Assembly: GCA_905214345.1 (NCBI GenBank)
Contig: CAJMLV010000007.1
Span: 1 to 64,000 of the forward strand
DNA length: 64,000 nt
Direction of reading: 5' to 3'
DNA from: an uncultured bacterium
GTDB lineage: Bacteria > Bacillota > Clostridia > Oscillospirales > Ruminococcaceae
In this document: in pieces, positions 7,190 through 15,833 of the stretch
Position numbering within the stretch: position 1 is the first letter of the stretch
Layout of the letters: the number at the start of each line of letters is the position of its first letter
Notes under the pieces: generated by a model
Told to the model about the DNA's origin: nothing
Seen by the model: only the letters and a program-made list of their open reading frames with translations
Database searches by the model: none
Translations under genes and position numbers: made by a program

Positions 7190-8062
7190 ATGAAGGCCGA
7201 AGATTTTCGTTTTGACGGGCACAGCCCCTGCGATCTGACCGAACTGCCCACCGGCGCAGGCAGCGCCAAGGCGGACAAACCCAAGTACCAGGCCCGCACC
7301 GCCGCCAATCTGGAGGAGATGGGCCGTCTGCAGGACGCCTTTTACGCCGACGGGCGGGAAGGTCTGGTCATCATTCTGCAGGCACTGGACGCCGCGGGCA
7401 AGGACAGCACCGTGAAGCATGTGATGGGCGGGCTGAACCCCCAGGGCGTGACGGTGCACAGCTTCAAGCAGCCCTCGGCGGAGGAACTGGCCCACGATTT
7501 TCTGTGGCGGGCCAACCGGGCCCTGCCGCCCCGGGGCAGCATCGCCATCTTCAACCGCAGCTATTACGAGGACGTGCTGGTGGTGCAGGTCCACGACCTG
7601 CAAAAGACCTACCGCATGCCGCCCCGCACCACCGATGTGGGCCAGGGGGAGTTTTTCCGCCGCCGGTACCGCCAGATCCGGGACTATGAGCGGTATCTGC
7701 ACGAAAACGGCTACCGGGTGCTGAAGATCTTCCTCAACGTATCCAAGGAAAAGCAGAAAGAGCGGTTTCTGGAGCGCATCGAGATCCCGGAAAAGAACTG
7801 GAAGTTCTCCAAGTCCGACCTGAAGGAACGGGCCCGGTTCGACGAGTATGCCAAGATCATCGGCGAGGTCATCACAGCCACCGCCACCCCCGACTGCCCG
7901 TGGTATGTGGTGCCCGCCGACCAGAAATGGTATACCCGGTATCTGGTCAGCGAACTGGTGACCCGGACGCTGCGGGAATGCTGCCACGAATACCCGGCTC
8001 TTTCCGACGAGGCCCGGGACCGGCTGCGGGAATGCCGCCGCCAGCTGGAAGAAGAAGACTGA
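7190..8062 (+). CDS. ppk2: PPK2-family polyphosphate kinase
   Basis: This 290-residue soluble enzyme transfers phosphate between polyphosphate and nucleotides. The P-loop is LDAAGKDST (about residues 66-74), the Walker-B region is AIFNRSYYEDVL, and the lid segment is KNWKFSKSDLKER. The length and the short N-terminal extension fit single-domain PPK2 of the PPK2_rel_1 group. Nucleotide class (AMP, ADP or both) cannot be read here. The start is supported by GGGAGGG seven bases upstream. The gene lies 17 bases ahead of a glycosyltransferase cluster and may be co-transcribed with it. Confidence 0.9.
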   Translation: MKAEDFRFDGHSPCDLTELPTGAGSAKADKPKYQARTAANLEEMGRLQDAFYADGREGLVIILQALDAAGKDSTVKHVMGGLNPQGVTVHSFKQPSAEELAHDFLWRANRALPPRGSIAIFNRSYYEDVLVVQVHDLQKTYRMPPRTTDVGQGEFFRRRYRQIRDYERYLHENGYRVLKIFLNVSKEKQKERFLERIEIPEKNWKFSKSDLKERARFDEYAKIIGEVITATATPDCPWYVVPADQKWYTRYLVSELVTRTLRECCHEYPALSDEARDRLRECRRQLEEED

Positions 8063-8079
8063 ACGTAAGGAGGCGAAGC

Positions 8080-9189
8080 ATGGCGCCGATCCGTGTTTTG
8101 CAGATCATGCCGGCCATGGACGCCGGCGGCATGGAGACGTTCGTGATGAACGTCTACCGTACCATCGACCGCGAACTGGTGCAGTTTGATTTTCTGTACC
8201 ATTACGACAAACCCTGCCTGTACGATTACGAGATCCGTACCCTGGGCGGGCAGATCACCAAGCTGACCATCCGGCAGGACAACAACCTGCCCCGGTATCT
8301 GCACCAGCTCAACGCCTTTTTTGCCGAGCACCCGGAATACCGCATCATCCACGGCCATTACAGCGGGTTCGGCATGTTCTACAACGCCGTGGCCCGCCGC
8401 CGGGGGGTTCCGGTGCGGGTGGGCCACAGCCACAACACCGCCTATGAGCCCAATCTGGTGGGCAGGCTGGACAAACTGATGAGTTCCCGGTTCGACAAGG
8501 ACCTGACCGACCGTTTTGCCTGCAGCCGCAAGGCGGGGCAGATGCTCTTCGGAAAAAGTCCTTTCACTGTGCTGCCCAACGGGGTGGACACCGAGCGTTT
8601 CGCCCATCCCGCCCCGGGGTCCCGGGCCCAGCTGCGGGACCATCTGGGCGTGACCGACGGCGAGGTGCTGCTGGGGCATGTGGGGCGGTTTTCCGCCCAG
8701 AAAAACCACGCGGGGCTGCTGCGCATCTTTGCCGCTCTGCTGCCCAAGATGCCCAACGCCCGGCTGCTGCTGTTGGGCGGCGGCCCGCTGGAAGAAGACA
8801 CCCGCGCCCTGGCCAAAGAGCTGGGCGTGGCGGACAAGGTGATCTTTGCGGGGGTGCGCACCAACGTGCAGGCCTTCTATGCCGCCATGGACGCCTTCTT
8901 GCTGCCCAGCCTGTTCGAGGGCCTGCCGGTGGTACTGGTGGAGGCCCAGTCCGCGGGGCTGCCCTGCTTTGTGTCCGACACGGTGGACGAGGGCGCGGCC
9001 TTTGCCCCCAACGTGCGGTTCCTGCCCCTGGATGAGCCCGAACTCTGGGCCCGGACCATTGCCGAAGCCAGCCTGAAACGCAACCCCAAGTCCCGGCAGA
9101 ATGCCGTCGACGCCGGGTTCGACATACATACCAGTGCCCGTATCCTGCAGGATTTCTACCTCAGCCGCTGGCAGGAGGTGCAGGGATGA
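8080..9189 (+). CDS. GT4-family glycosyltransferase, EpsF-like
   Basis: This 369-residue GT-B enzyme is probably cytoplasmic and membrane-peripheral, adding a sugar to a lipid-linked surface glycan. The N-terminal domain begins VLQIMPAMDAGGMETFV, the acceptor-side glycine motif of EpsF-type enzymes. The C-terminal donor domain has GHVGRFSAQKNH and the EX7E pair in SLFEGLPVVLVEAQSAG. TAAGGAGG precedes the ATG. It is the first of nine consecutive transferases and overlaps the next gene by four bases. Sugar specificity is unknown. Confidence 0.85.
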   Translation: MAPIRVLQIMPAMDAGGMETFVMNVYRTIDRELVQFDFLYHYDKPCLYDYEIRTLGGQITKLTIRQDNNLPRYLHQLNAFFAEHPEYRIIHGHYSGFGMFYNAVARRRGVPVRVGHSHNTAYEPNLVGRLDKLMSSRFDKDLTDRFACSRKAGQMLFGKSPFTVLPNGVDTERFAHPAPGSRAQLRDHLGVTDGEVLLGHVGRFSAQKNHAGLLRIFAALLPKMPNARLLLLGGGPLEEDTRALAKELGVADKVIFAGVRTNVQAFYAAMDAFLLPSLFEGLPVVLVEAQSAGLPCFVSDTVDEGAAFAPNVRFLPLDEPELWARTIAEASLKRNPKSRQNAVDAGFDIHTSARILQDFYLSRWQEVQG

Positions 9190-10181
9190 GCGCCCGGGCG
9201 GCTCTGGCCGCCGTGGTGGTGCCGGTGTACAACGCGGCGGACTATCTGCCCGCCTGCCTTGGGACCATCGCCGCCCAGACCATGCCGGATTTCCGGTGTT
9301 ATCTCATTGACGACGGTTCCAGCGACGGGTCCGGCGAGCTGTGCGAGCGCATTGCCGCCGGGGACGACCGCTTTTTTGTGCTGCACCAGGCCCAGTGCGG
9401 GGTGTCCGCAGCCCGCACCGCCGGGCTGCGGGCCGCCTTGGCCGACGGGGTCTCCTGGGTGGCCTTCTGCGACGCCGACGACCTCTACCACCCGGAATTC
9501 CTGCGCACCCTCATCGGGGCGGCCCGGTCCACCGGGCTGAAAGCCGCCTGCTGCCGGTACGACAGCTTCACCGACACCGTGCCGGAAAACGTCCCCGTGC
9601 CGGAGGAAGCCCAGCGGCTGCTGGCTCCCGCCCATCTGGACGCTTTGCTCCATGACCACGGGGTGGATTACAGCCTGTGCAACAAGGTCTATGCCGCCGA
9701 AGCCCTGGACCCCGCCGACTTTGACAACGGTTTTGCCTTCAATGAGGACCTGCTGGCCAACTGGCAGATCTTCTCCAAGCTGGAAGGCTGCGCCTTCGTG
9801 GATTTCGCCGGGTACCATTACCGGCAGCACGCCGCTTCGGCCAGTCACCGGCCCCTGGCCCCCGCCAGCATCGACGAACAGCGCCGGGCGGCCATCTACA
9901 TCCGCCAGCATGCCGCCCCGGAGATGCAGAAATCGGCGGATGCCTTCTATTACGAAAAACTGGTCTATCTGGCCAGCATGATTTTGCGGCGGGAGGATGC
10001 CGACGCCTACCGCATCCAGCTGGGCGAGCTGTGTGTGGGCATCCGGGCCGGGCTGAAAGACAAACGGCTGGGCCGCAACGCCCGGCTGCCCCGGTCCATC
10101 CGGGTGGCGGCCTTTGCCACTGTGCACTGCACCGCCCTGTGGGCGGCGGTCTGCCGCCGCCTGCTGAAAGACAGACGATGA
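9186..10181 (+). CDS. GT2-family glycosyltransferase
   Basis: This 331-residue GT-A enzyme has the N-terminal signature VVVPVYNAADYLPACL and the nucleotide-binding DDGSSDGSGELC. The metal-binding DxD stands in FCDADDLYHPEF, and a catalytic-domain pair in FAFNEDLLAN. No membrane helix is evident, so it transfers one sugar rather than acting as a processive synthase. The start overlaps the preceding stop (ATGA). Donor and acceptor are unknown. Confidence 0.85.
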   Translation: MSARAALAAVVVPVYNAADYLPACLGTIAAQTMPDFRCYLIDDGSSDGSGELCERIAAGDDRFFVLHQAQCGVSAARTAGLRAALADGVSWVAFCDADDLYHPEFLRTLIGAARSTGLKAACCRYDSFTDTVPENVPVPEEAQRLLAPAHLDALLHDHGVDYSLCNKVYAAEALDPADFDNGFAFNEDLLANWQIFSKLEGCAFVDFAGYHYRQHAASASHRPLAPASIDEQRRAAIYIRQHAAPEMQKSADAFYYEKLVYLASMILRREDADAYRIQLGELCVGIRAGLKDKRLGRNARLPRSIRVAAFATVHCTALWAAVCRRLLKDRR

Positions 10182-10193
10182 AAGGGGACGCTG

Positions 10194-11417
10194 ATGCGCA
10201 TCCTGTTTGTGTTTGACAGCGTGGAAGCCCCCGCCGCCGCCAACCCCCGGCTGGGACGGCGTCTGGCCGAAGTGCTGGCCGCCCAGGGCCACGAGGTGGA
10301 GCTCCTGGAACTGTGGGACGGCACCCACGCCCCACCCGCCGTGCCCGGCTGTGTGACCCACGACCTGCCCTTTGCCGACGAAGCCGCCATGAACCGCGCC
10401 CTGGAAAACGGCGCCGCCGGGGGGACCCCGGTGCCCCTGCGCCTGGTGCGGCTGGCGGCGAACCCCGCGGCGTTTTCGGCGGCGGTGCGGCAGTTTGTCC
10501 TGCATGCCCCCCGCCGGGTGACCGCCGCCCGCAAAGAGATGGAATCCCTGCACAAAAAGCAGCCTTTTGATGCCGTCTGCGCCGTGGCCGCCCCCTACCG
10601 GGCGGTCTTTGCCCTGGAAGGCGCCCGCCTGCCCGGAGCCCGCAAACTGCTGTGGCAGATGGACCCCTACGCCGCCAACGAAAGCTACCGCGCCCCGGGG
10701 GGCTACGCCCGGGAACGGGCGCTGCTGAACGCCCTGGACCACACCTTCATCACCGCCCAGGCCCGGGAGGACTACGCCCCCGGCGGACCGCTGGAAAGCT
10801 GCGCCGGTCGGGTGTCGGAACTGGGCTTTCCCAGCCTGCTGCCCGCCGTGCGGGAGGACCCGGACCCAACCTTGTGCGCCTTCTGCGGCACCTTGTACCC
10901 CGGCATGCGCACCCCGGACGCGCTGCTGGAACTCTTCCCCGCCCTGGACAGCCGCCTGACCCTGGTCATGGCCGGGGGCGGGTGGGAATCCTTTGCCCCC
11001 CAGCGGGCGAAGGCCCAGGCTGCCCTGGGGGACCGGCTGAAAATCCTCGGCCCCGTCCCCCACACCGAAGCCGCCGCCCTGGAACGCCGGGCGGGGGTGC
11101 TCATCAGCATCGGCAACACGGCGGCCAACCAGCTGCCCAGCAAATTGTTTGAGGTGTTTGCGGCGGGCAAGCCCATCCTGCACCTGGAGGCGGGGCCCAA
11201 GGACGCGGCCCTGCCCTATCTGGCCCGCTGGCCCCTGGCCTTTGTGTGGAAAGATGAATCCGACACCCCCGCCCTGGACCGCTGGCTGGCGGAAAACGCC
11301 GGCCGCACCCTGCCCTTTGCCAAGGCGGAGGAATGTTTCCCCGAATTTACCCCCGGCTGCGTGGCCCGGCAGTTCCTGCTGGCTGCCGACCCGGACGCGA
11401 AAGGAGACCCCCGATGA
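10194..11417 (+). CDS. GT-B fold glycosyltransferase-like protein
   Basis: This 407-residue protein starts like a GT4 enzyme (MRILFVFDSVEAPAAANPRLGRRLAEVL). Its C-terminal half shows a donor domain (TLVMAGGGW, LKILGPVPHTEAAALE, ISIGNTAANQLPSKLFEVFAAGKPIL). The usual EX7E motif is altered: the segment reads QLPSKLFEVFAAGKP, so catalysis may differ from its neighbours. It is a cluster member with a 12-base gap before it and a four-base overlap after it. It is probably a glycosyltransferase, more diverged than the others. Confidence 0.7.
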   Translation: MRILFVFDSVEAPAAANPRLGRRLAEVLAAQGHEVELLELWDGTHAPPAVPGCVTHDLPFADEAAMNRALENGAAGGTPVPLRLVRLAANPAAFSAAVRQFVLHAPRRVTAARKEMESLHKKQPFDAVCAVAAPYRAVFALEGARLPGARKLLWQMDPYAANESYRAPGGYARERALLNALDHTFITAQAREDYAPGGPLESCAGRVSELGFPSLLPAVREDPDPTLCAFCGTLYPGMRTPDALLELFPALDSRLTLVMAGGGWESFAPQRAKAQAALGDRLKILGPVPHTEAAALERRAGVLISIGNTAANQLPSKLFEVFAAGKPILHLEAGPKDAALPYLARWPLAFVWKDESDTPALDRWLAENAGRTLPFAKAEECFPEFTPGCVARQFLLAADPDAKGDPR

Positions 11418-12694
11418 AGGTACTGTGGCTGGTGAGTATCACCATCCCGGCGGCGGCCGCCGCCTGCGGCCTGCAGGCCGGCGAGGTGAGCGGCGGCTGG
11501 CTGACCGGCCAGCTGGGCGCCCTGACCGCCCGGCCGGACGCCCCTTTCCTCACCGTATGCAGCGTGGACGGCCGCACCAAGACGGCCCTGTCCGGCGGCA
11601 AGGGCGGGGTGCGCTACCGCATCCTGCCCGACGGCGAGGCCGATACCTTCGCGATACTGCTGCGGGCGGAACAGCCCGACCTTGTCCACATCTGGGGCAC
11701 CGAGTACCCCGCCGCCGCGGCCATGCACGCCGCCGCCCTGGCCGCGGGCATCCCGGCGCTGGTGGGCATCCAGGGGGTCATGCGGGACTGCGCCGCCCAC
11801 CTGTGTGACGGCGTCCCCGCCCGGTATCTGAAATCCAACCCGGTGCAGAATTTCATCGACCGGACGGTGCCCGGCGCTCTGCTGGACAAGATGCAGGCCC
11901 GGTTCGATTCCCTGGCCAAGGCCGAAGCCGACCTGCTGGCCAACGCCCGCCATGTGACCGGGCGCACCTCCTTTGACCGGGCCGCCGCGGCCGACCTGGC
12001 CCCTGATGCCCGGTACTACCCCTGCAACGAGACCTTGCGCCCCGCCTTCTATACCGAACCCCTGTGGCGGCCCCGGACCTTCGGCACCGCGCCGGTGCTG
12101 CTCATGACCCAGGGCAACTATCCCCTGAAAAACCTGCACACCCTGCTGCTGGCCCTGCCCGCTCTGCTGGAGCGCTGGCCCGGGCTGGTGCTGCGGGTGG
12201 CGGGCTGGGGGCCCCTGGACAAAGGGCCCCTGCTGCGCCCGGTGATCGAGGCCATGTTCCCCTACCAGACATACTGTGCCCGGCTCATCCGGGAAAACGG
12301 GCTGGAAGGCCATGTGCAGTACACCGGCCCTTTGAAGGAGACCGCCATGCGCCAGGCGTATCTGGACGCAGACGTCTTTGTGCTGCCCTCCTACTGCGAG
12401 AACAGCCCCAACAGCCTGGGCGAAGCCATGCTGCTGGGCATGCCCTGCGTGGCCGCCCGGGCCGGGGGCATCCCCGACATGCTGCACGAGGGCGAAGGTG
12501 TCCTCTATTCCCTGCCGGGGGACGCGGGGGCGCTGGCCAACGCCCTGTTTGCGGTGCTGGACGATACCGCCGCAGCCGCCGAAATGGGCCGTGCCGCCCG
12601 CCGCCGGGCCCTGGCCACCCACGACCCCGACGCCAACGCCGCCGCCCTGCTGCGCATCTACGAAGCCATGACCATCCCGGAGGCCGTCTTATGA
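11414..12694 (+). CDS. GT4-family glycosyltransferase
   Basis: This 426-residue GT-B enzyme has GNYPLKNLHTLLLALP and LRVAGWGP in the donor domain. The EX7E motif spans YCENSPNSLGEAMLLGMPCVA, and the final helix segment contains ARRRALATHDP. The ATG overlaps the previous stop (ATGA), and the next gene overlaps its stop by four bases, so expression is coupled. It probably acts in the same surface-glycan pathway; the sugar is unknown. Confidence 0.85.
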   Translation: MKVLWLVSITIPAAAAACGLQAGEVSGGWLTGQLGALTARPDAPFLTVCSVDGRTKTALSGGKGGVRYRILPDGEADTFAILLRAEQPDLVHIWGTEYPAAAAMHAAALAAGIPALVGIQGVMRDCAAHLCDGVPARYLKSNPVQNFIDRTVPGALLDKMQARFDSLAKAEADLLANARHVTGRTSFDRAAAADLAPDARYYPCNETLRPAFYTEPLWRPRTFGTAPVLLMTQGNYPLKNLHTLLLALPALLERWPGLVLRVAGWGPLDKGPLLRPVIEAMFPYQTYCARLIRENGLEGHVQYTGPLKETAMRQAYLDADVFVLPSYCENSPNSLGEAMLLGMPCVAARAGGIPDMLHEGEGVLYSLPGDAGALANALFAVLDDTAAAAEMGRAARRRALATHDPDANAAALLRIYEAMTIPEAVL

Positions 12695-13719
12695 GCTTGC
12701 CGCCCATCACCGTCATCATCCCCTGCTACCGCTGCGCCGCCACCCTGGGCCGGGCGGTGGAAAGCGTGCTGGCCGGGGCCCCGGCCAACCTGCAGCTGCT
12801 GCTGGTGGACGACGGCAGCCCCGACGCCACCCCCGCCCTCTGTGATGAGCTGGCGGCCCGGGACCCCCGCGTCACCGCCCTGCACCGGGAAAACGGCGGG
12901 GCTTCCGCCGCCCGGAACACCGGGCTGGACGCCGCCAAAGGGGACTGGGTGCTGTTCCTGGACGCCGACGACGAGCTGCTGCCCGGATTGTGGCAGGCTT
13001 TGCCCGAAGCCCTGGCCCAGGACCCGGCCATGGTGCTCTTCGGCATGGAGCGGGCCAGCGGCCCCGCCCCCTGTCCCCTGTCGCCGGGGGTGTACCCCGC
13101 CCTGAAGGACACCGGCGCAGCCCTGGAGCCCCTATTGTTTGAGAGCGGGTACCTGGCCGCCCCTTATTCCAAGGTGTTTTCCGCTGCCGCCCTGGGGTCT
13201 TTGCGGTTCAACGAAGCCCTTGCGGTGAACGAGGACGTGCTGTTCAACCTGGAATTTCAACTTTTTTCACAAATTAAGCCTGCCATTTGTTGCCTGGCGG
13301 GTGTATACTATAAACAAAATGACCTGGAAGAAGGCAGTCTTTCCCGCCGGCTGCGGGGGGACCTGCTGGACGCCGAAGCCCGCACCCGCCCGGTTCTGGA
13401 GCGCCTTTTGCGGGCCCAGCACCTGCCGGAAGAAGAAATCACCCGCCTGTGCCGCAAAAGCAAGGTGCGGGCGGCGCTGAACCAGTACGGCCTGCTTACC
13501 GGGCGGGACGGCGCACTGCCCTGTACGGCCCGCCGGGCGCTGTTTGCCCGCATCCTGGCCGACCCGGAATGCCGCGCCGCCCTGCAGGCGGAACTGCGCC
13601 GGGACCCCCACCCCCTGCTGGCCCTGCCCTACCGGCTGGGCACCGCCCTGGGTCTGCCGGGGCTGCTGGCGGGGTATACGGCGGTAAAGAACCGTATTTT
13701 ATACCGCGCCAAAGTATAA
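12691..13719 (+). CDS. GT2-family glycosyltransferase
   Basis: This 342-residue GT-A enzyme has ITVIIPCYRCAATLGRAVESV at its N-terminus, VDDGSPDATPALCDE, ENGGASAARNTGLDAAKGD and DxD in LFLDADDEL. A short AT-rich patch (13255-13325) stands out in an otherwise very GC-rich gene. It encodes the segment after NEDVLFNLEF. The start overlaps the previous stop. It is followed by a 79-base gap with a new promoter. Confidence 0.85.
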   Translation: MSLPPITVIIPCYRCAATLGRAVESVLAGAPANLQLLLVDDGSPDATPALCDELAARDPRVTALHRENGGASAARNTGLDAAKGDWVLFLDADDELLPGLWQALPEALAQDPAMVLFGMERASGPAPCPLSPGVYPALKDTGAALEPLLFESGYLAAPYSKVFSAAALGSLRFNEALAVNEDVLFNLEFQLFSQIKPAICCLAGVYYKQNDLEEGSLSRRLRGDLLDAEARTRPVLERLLRAQHLPEEEITRLCRKSKVRAALNQYGLLTGRDGALPCTARRALFARILADPECRAALQAELRRDPHPLLALPYRLGTALGLPGLLAGYTAVKNRILYRAKV

Positions 13720-13745
13720 AAAACCATTCCTGTGCGCCGTTTGCG

Positions 13746-13774
13746 TTGCAAACAACGGCGAAAACTGGTAAAAT
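13746..13774 (+). promoter_or_regulatory. Promoter inside the glycosyltransferase cluster
   Basis: -35 TTGCAA (13746-13751), a 17-base spacer and -10 TAAAAT (13769-13774) lie 25 bases ahead of the next ATG. The -35 is embedded in an imperfect inverted repeat (CGCCGTTTG / CAAACAACGGCG), a possible operator or weak terminator stem. It splits the cluster into two transcription units. Confidence 0.6.
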
Positions 13775-13798
13775 TTAGGACGAGAGGAGCCCGCCCCC

Positions 13799-14803
13799 AT
13801 GCCGCAGACGCCGACGATCAGCATCGTCACCACCGTCTATGACGCCAAAGAGTATCTGCCCCGCACGGTGCGGAGCATTCTGGCCCAGACCTTCACCGAC
13901 TTCGAGCTGCTGCTCGTAGAGGACGGCAGCCCCAACGGCTGCGGTGAACTGTGCGATGAACTGGCCAAGACCGACCCCCGTATCCGGGTATTCCACAAGC
14001 CCAACGGCGGCCCCGCTTCGGCGGCCAACGTGGGGCTGGACAACGCCCGGGGGGCCTACATCGGCTTTGTGGATTCGGACGATCTCATTGAGCCGGACAT
14101 GTACGAACGACTGTACAACGCCATCCAGGAATCGGGGGTGCGCATCGCCGCCTGTACCGGCGACGCCATCGACGAGACCGACGCCCCCCTGCCCGGGCGG
14201 GAGGTCGCCAAGCGGGAAAGCGGCGTCTGCGACGCCATGGACCTGCTGCTGGAGACCTTCCAGACCGGCAGCTTCTACGGCCCCTTGAGCTGGAACAAGC
14301 TGTTCGACATCCGCACCTTCCGGGACAAGGGCGTGCGCTATGACGAGAGCATGTTCTTCGGGGACGACGCCAGCGTTCTGCACCTGGTATTCGAGGGGGA
14401 ACGGGCGGTCTGCCTGCCGGATGTGCTGTACCATTACCGCAGCCGCGGCGGCCAGATGACCGGGGCCACATTCCCGCCCCGCAAACTGGACGATCTGCGG
14501 ATGTACTGGGACTGGCTGCTGTATTTTGCCCAACGCCCGGGGTCGGCGGAACTTTACCGCTGGGCCGTGGCCTGGTACTGGAAGGTTTTCTACACCTTCT
14601 ACTGCCTGGCGGGCGCGGCAGGCAATCTGGACGATCTGCGGGAAGGCTTCAACTTCCACCTGAAGCATCTGCGGGCCATTTTGCCGGACATCCTGCGCTG
14701 CTCTCACGTTTCTATGTTTGAAAAGCTGCGGGCGCTGCTCTTCTGCGCTTCGCCGGACTTTGCTTATCGCCTGGCACGGCTGTGGGGCCGTGCCGCGGGC
14801 TGA
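13799..14803 (+). CDS. GT2-family glycosyltransferase
   Basis: This 334-residue GT-A enzyme has ISIVTTVYDAKEYLPRTV, VEDGSPNGCGELCDELA, PNGGPASAANVGLDNARG and DxD in FVDSDDLIEPDMYER. A conserved WNKLFD segment and FGDDAS follow later. It is the first gene after the internal promoter, with GAGAGGAG ahead of the ATG. It closely resembles the next gene and may be an old duplicate. Confidence 0.85.
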   Translation: MPQTPTISIVTTVYDAKEYLPRTVRSILAQTFTDFELLLVEDGSPNGCGELCDELAKTDPRIRVFHKPNGGPASAANVGLDNARGAYIGFVDSDDLIEPDMYERLYNAIQESGVRIAACTGDAIDETDAPLPGREVAKRESGVCDAMDLLLETFQTGSFYGPLSWNKLFDIRTFRDKGVRYDESMFFGDDASVLHLVFEGERAVCLPDVLYHYRSRGGQMTGATFPPRKLDDLRMYWDWLLYFAQRPGSAELYRWAVAWYWKVFYTFYCLAGAAGNLDDLREGFNFHLKHLRAILPDILRCSHVSMFEKLRALLFCASPDFAYRLARLWGRAAG

Positions 14804-14841
14804 AACCATAAAAATTGCGGAATCAAGAACGAGGTATCACC

Positions 14842-15828
14842 ATGGAACATATCGCGGTCAGTGTTATCGTGCCGATCTACAACACCAAACCCTATCTGGA
14901 AGAATGCGTACAGAGCATCCTGGACCAGGGCAAGACCTTTGAGCATCCCTTTGAGGTCATTCTGGTGGACGACGGCGCCACCGACGGCTGCGGCGAACTC
15001 TGCGACGAACTGGCCGGGCGGGATGCGCGCATCCGGGTCATCCACCAGGAGAACCAGGGCCTGTCCGCCGCCCGCAACACCGGCATCGACGCCGCCCACG
15101 GCCGGTACTACGCCTTTGTGGATTCGGACGACATCCTGCGCCCCGAATACCTGAAAAAGCTCTACGACGCCTGCGAGACCCACGACGCCTATATGGCCGT
15201 CTGCGCGGTGGAAGACGTGGCCGAAAACGGCGACAGCCTGGACCCCGCCAGCTACACCGACCCCACCGCCACCGGCGTGTTTGTGGGCAAGGAACTGCTG
15301 AACAACTTCTATTCCCCCAACGGCACCTACTACACCGTTGCGTGGAACAAACTCTACCGCGCCGAGGTGTGGAAGCTGCTGCACTATCCCGAAGGCCGCC
15401 TGCATGAGGACGACTTTGTGGCCCACCGGCTGTTCTGGCGGTGCGACCGGGTGGTCTGCCTGCCGGACCACCTCTACTGCTACCGCCTGCGCGGGGGCAG
15501 CATCTGCCGCACCGAGATGAAGCCCGAAGCCTTTGACGCGGTGGACGGCCTGGCCGACCGGTACCGCTTCTTTGTGGAAAACGGCGCCAACCGCACCGTC
15601 ATCGACTGCGCTTACGCGGCCTGCTGGCGGCGGTATCTGTTCCTGTGCGCCAAGGTCAAGCAGGCGCCCACCCCCCGGCTGGTGAAAGCCATTTCCAAGG
15701 AACAGTTCCTGATGCAGGGGCTCATCAGCTACCTGCCCAACTGCAAACAGCTGAAAATGACCGAAAAGCTTTCGGCCGCCCGCTGGGCCATGATGCCCGC
15801 GGAAAGCCTGTGCCCGCTGAAGAAGTGA
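14842..15828 (+). CDS. GT2-family glycosyltransferase
   Basis: This 328-residue GT-A enzyme has VSVIVPIYNTKPYLEECV, VDDGATDGCGELCDELAG, NQGLSAARNTGIDAAHG and DxD in FVDSDDILRPEYLKK. WNKLYR and LHEDDFVAHR follow. I prefer the ATG at 14842, with GAGGT upstream, over the TTG at 14815. It lies 38 bases after the previous gene and six bases before the next. Confidence 0.85.
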   Translation: MEHIAVSVIVPIYNTKPYLEECVQSILDQGKTFEHPFEVILVDDGATDGCGELCDELAGRDARIRVIHQENQGLSAARNTGIDAAHGRYYAFVDSDDILRPEYLKKLYDACETHDAYMAVCAVEDVAENGDSLDPASYTDPTATGVFVGKELLNNFYSPNGTYYTVAWNKLYRAEVWKLLHYPEGRLHEDDFVAHRLFWRCDRVVCLPDHLYCYRLRGGSICRTEMKPEAFDAVDGLADRYRFFVENGANRTVIDCAYAACWRRYLFLCAKVKQAPTPRLVKAISKEQFLMQGLISYLPNCKQLKMTEKLSAARWAMMPAESLCPLKK

Positions 15829-15833
15829 GAGCC

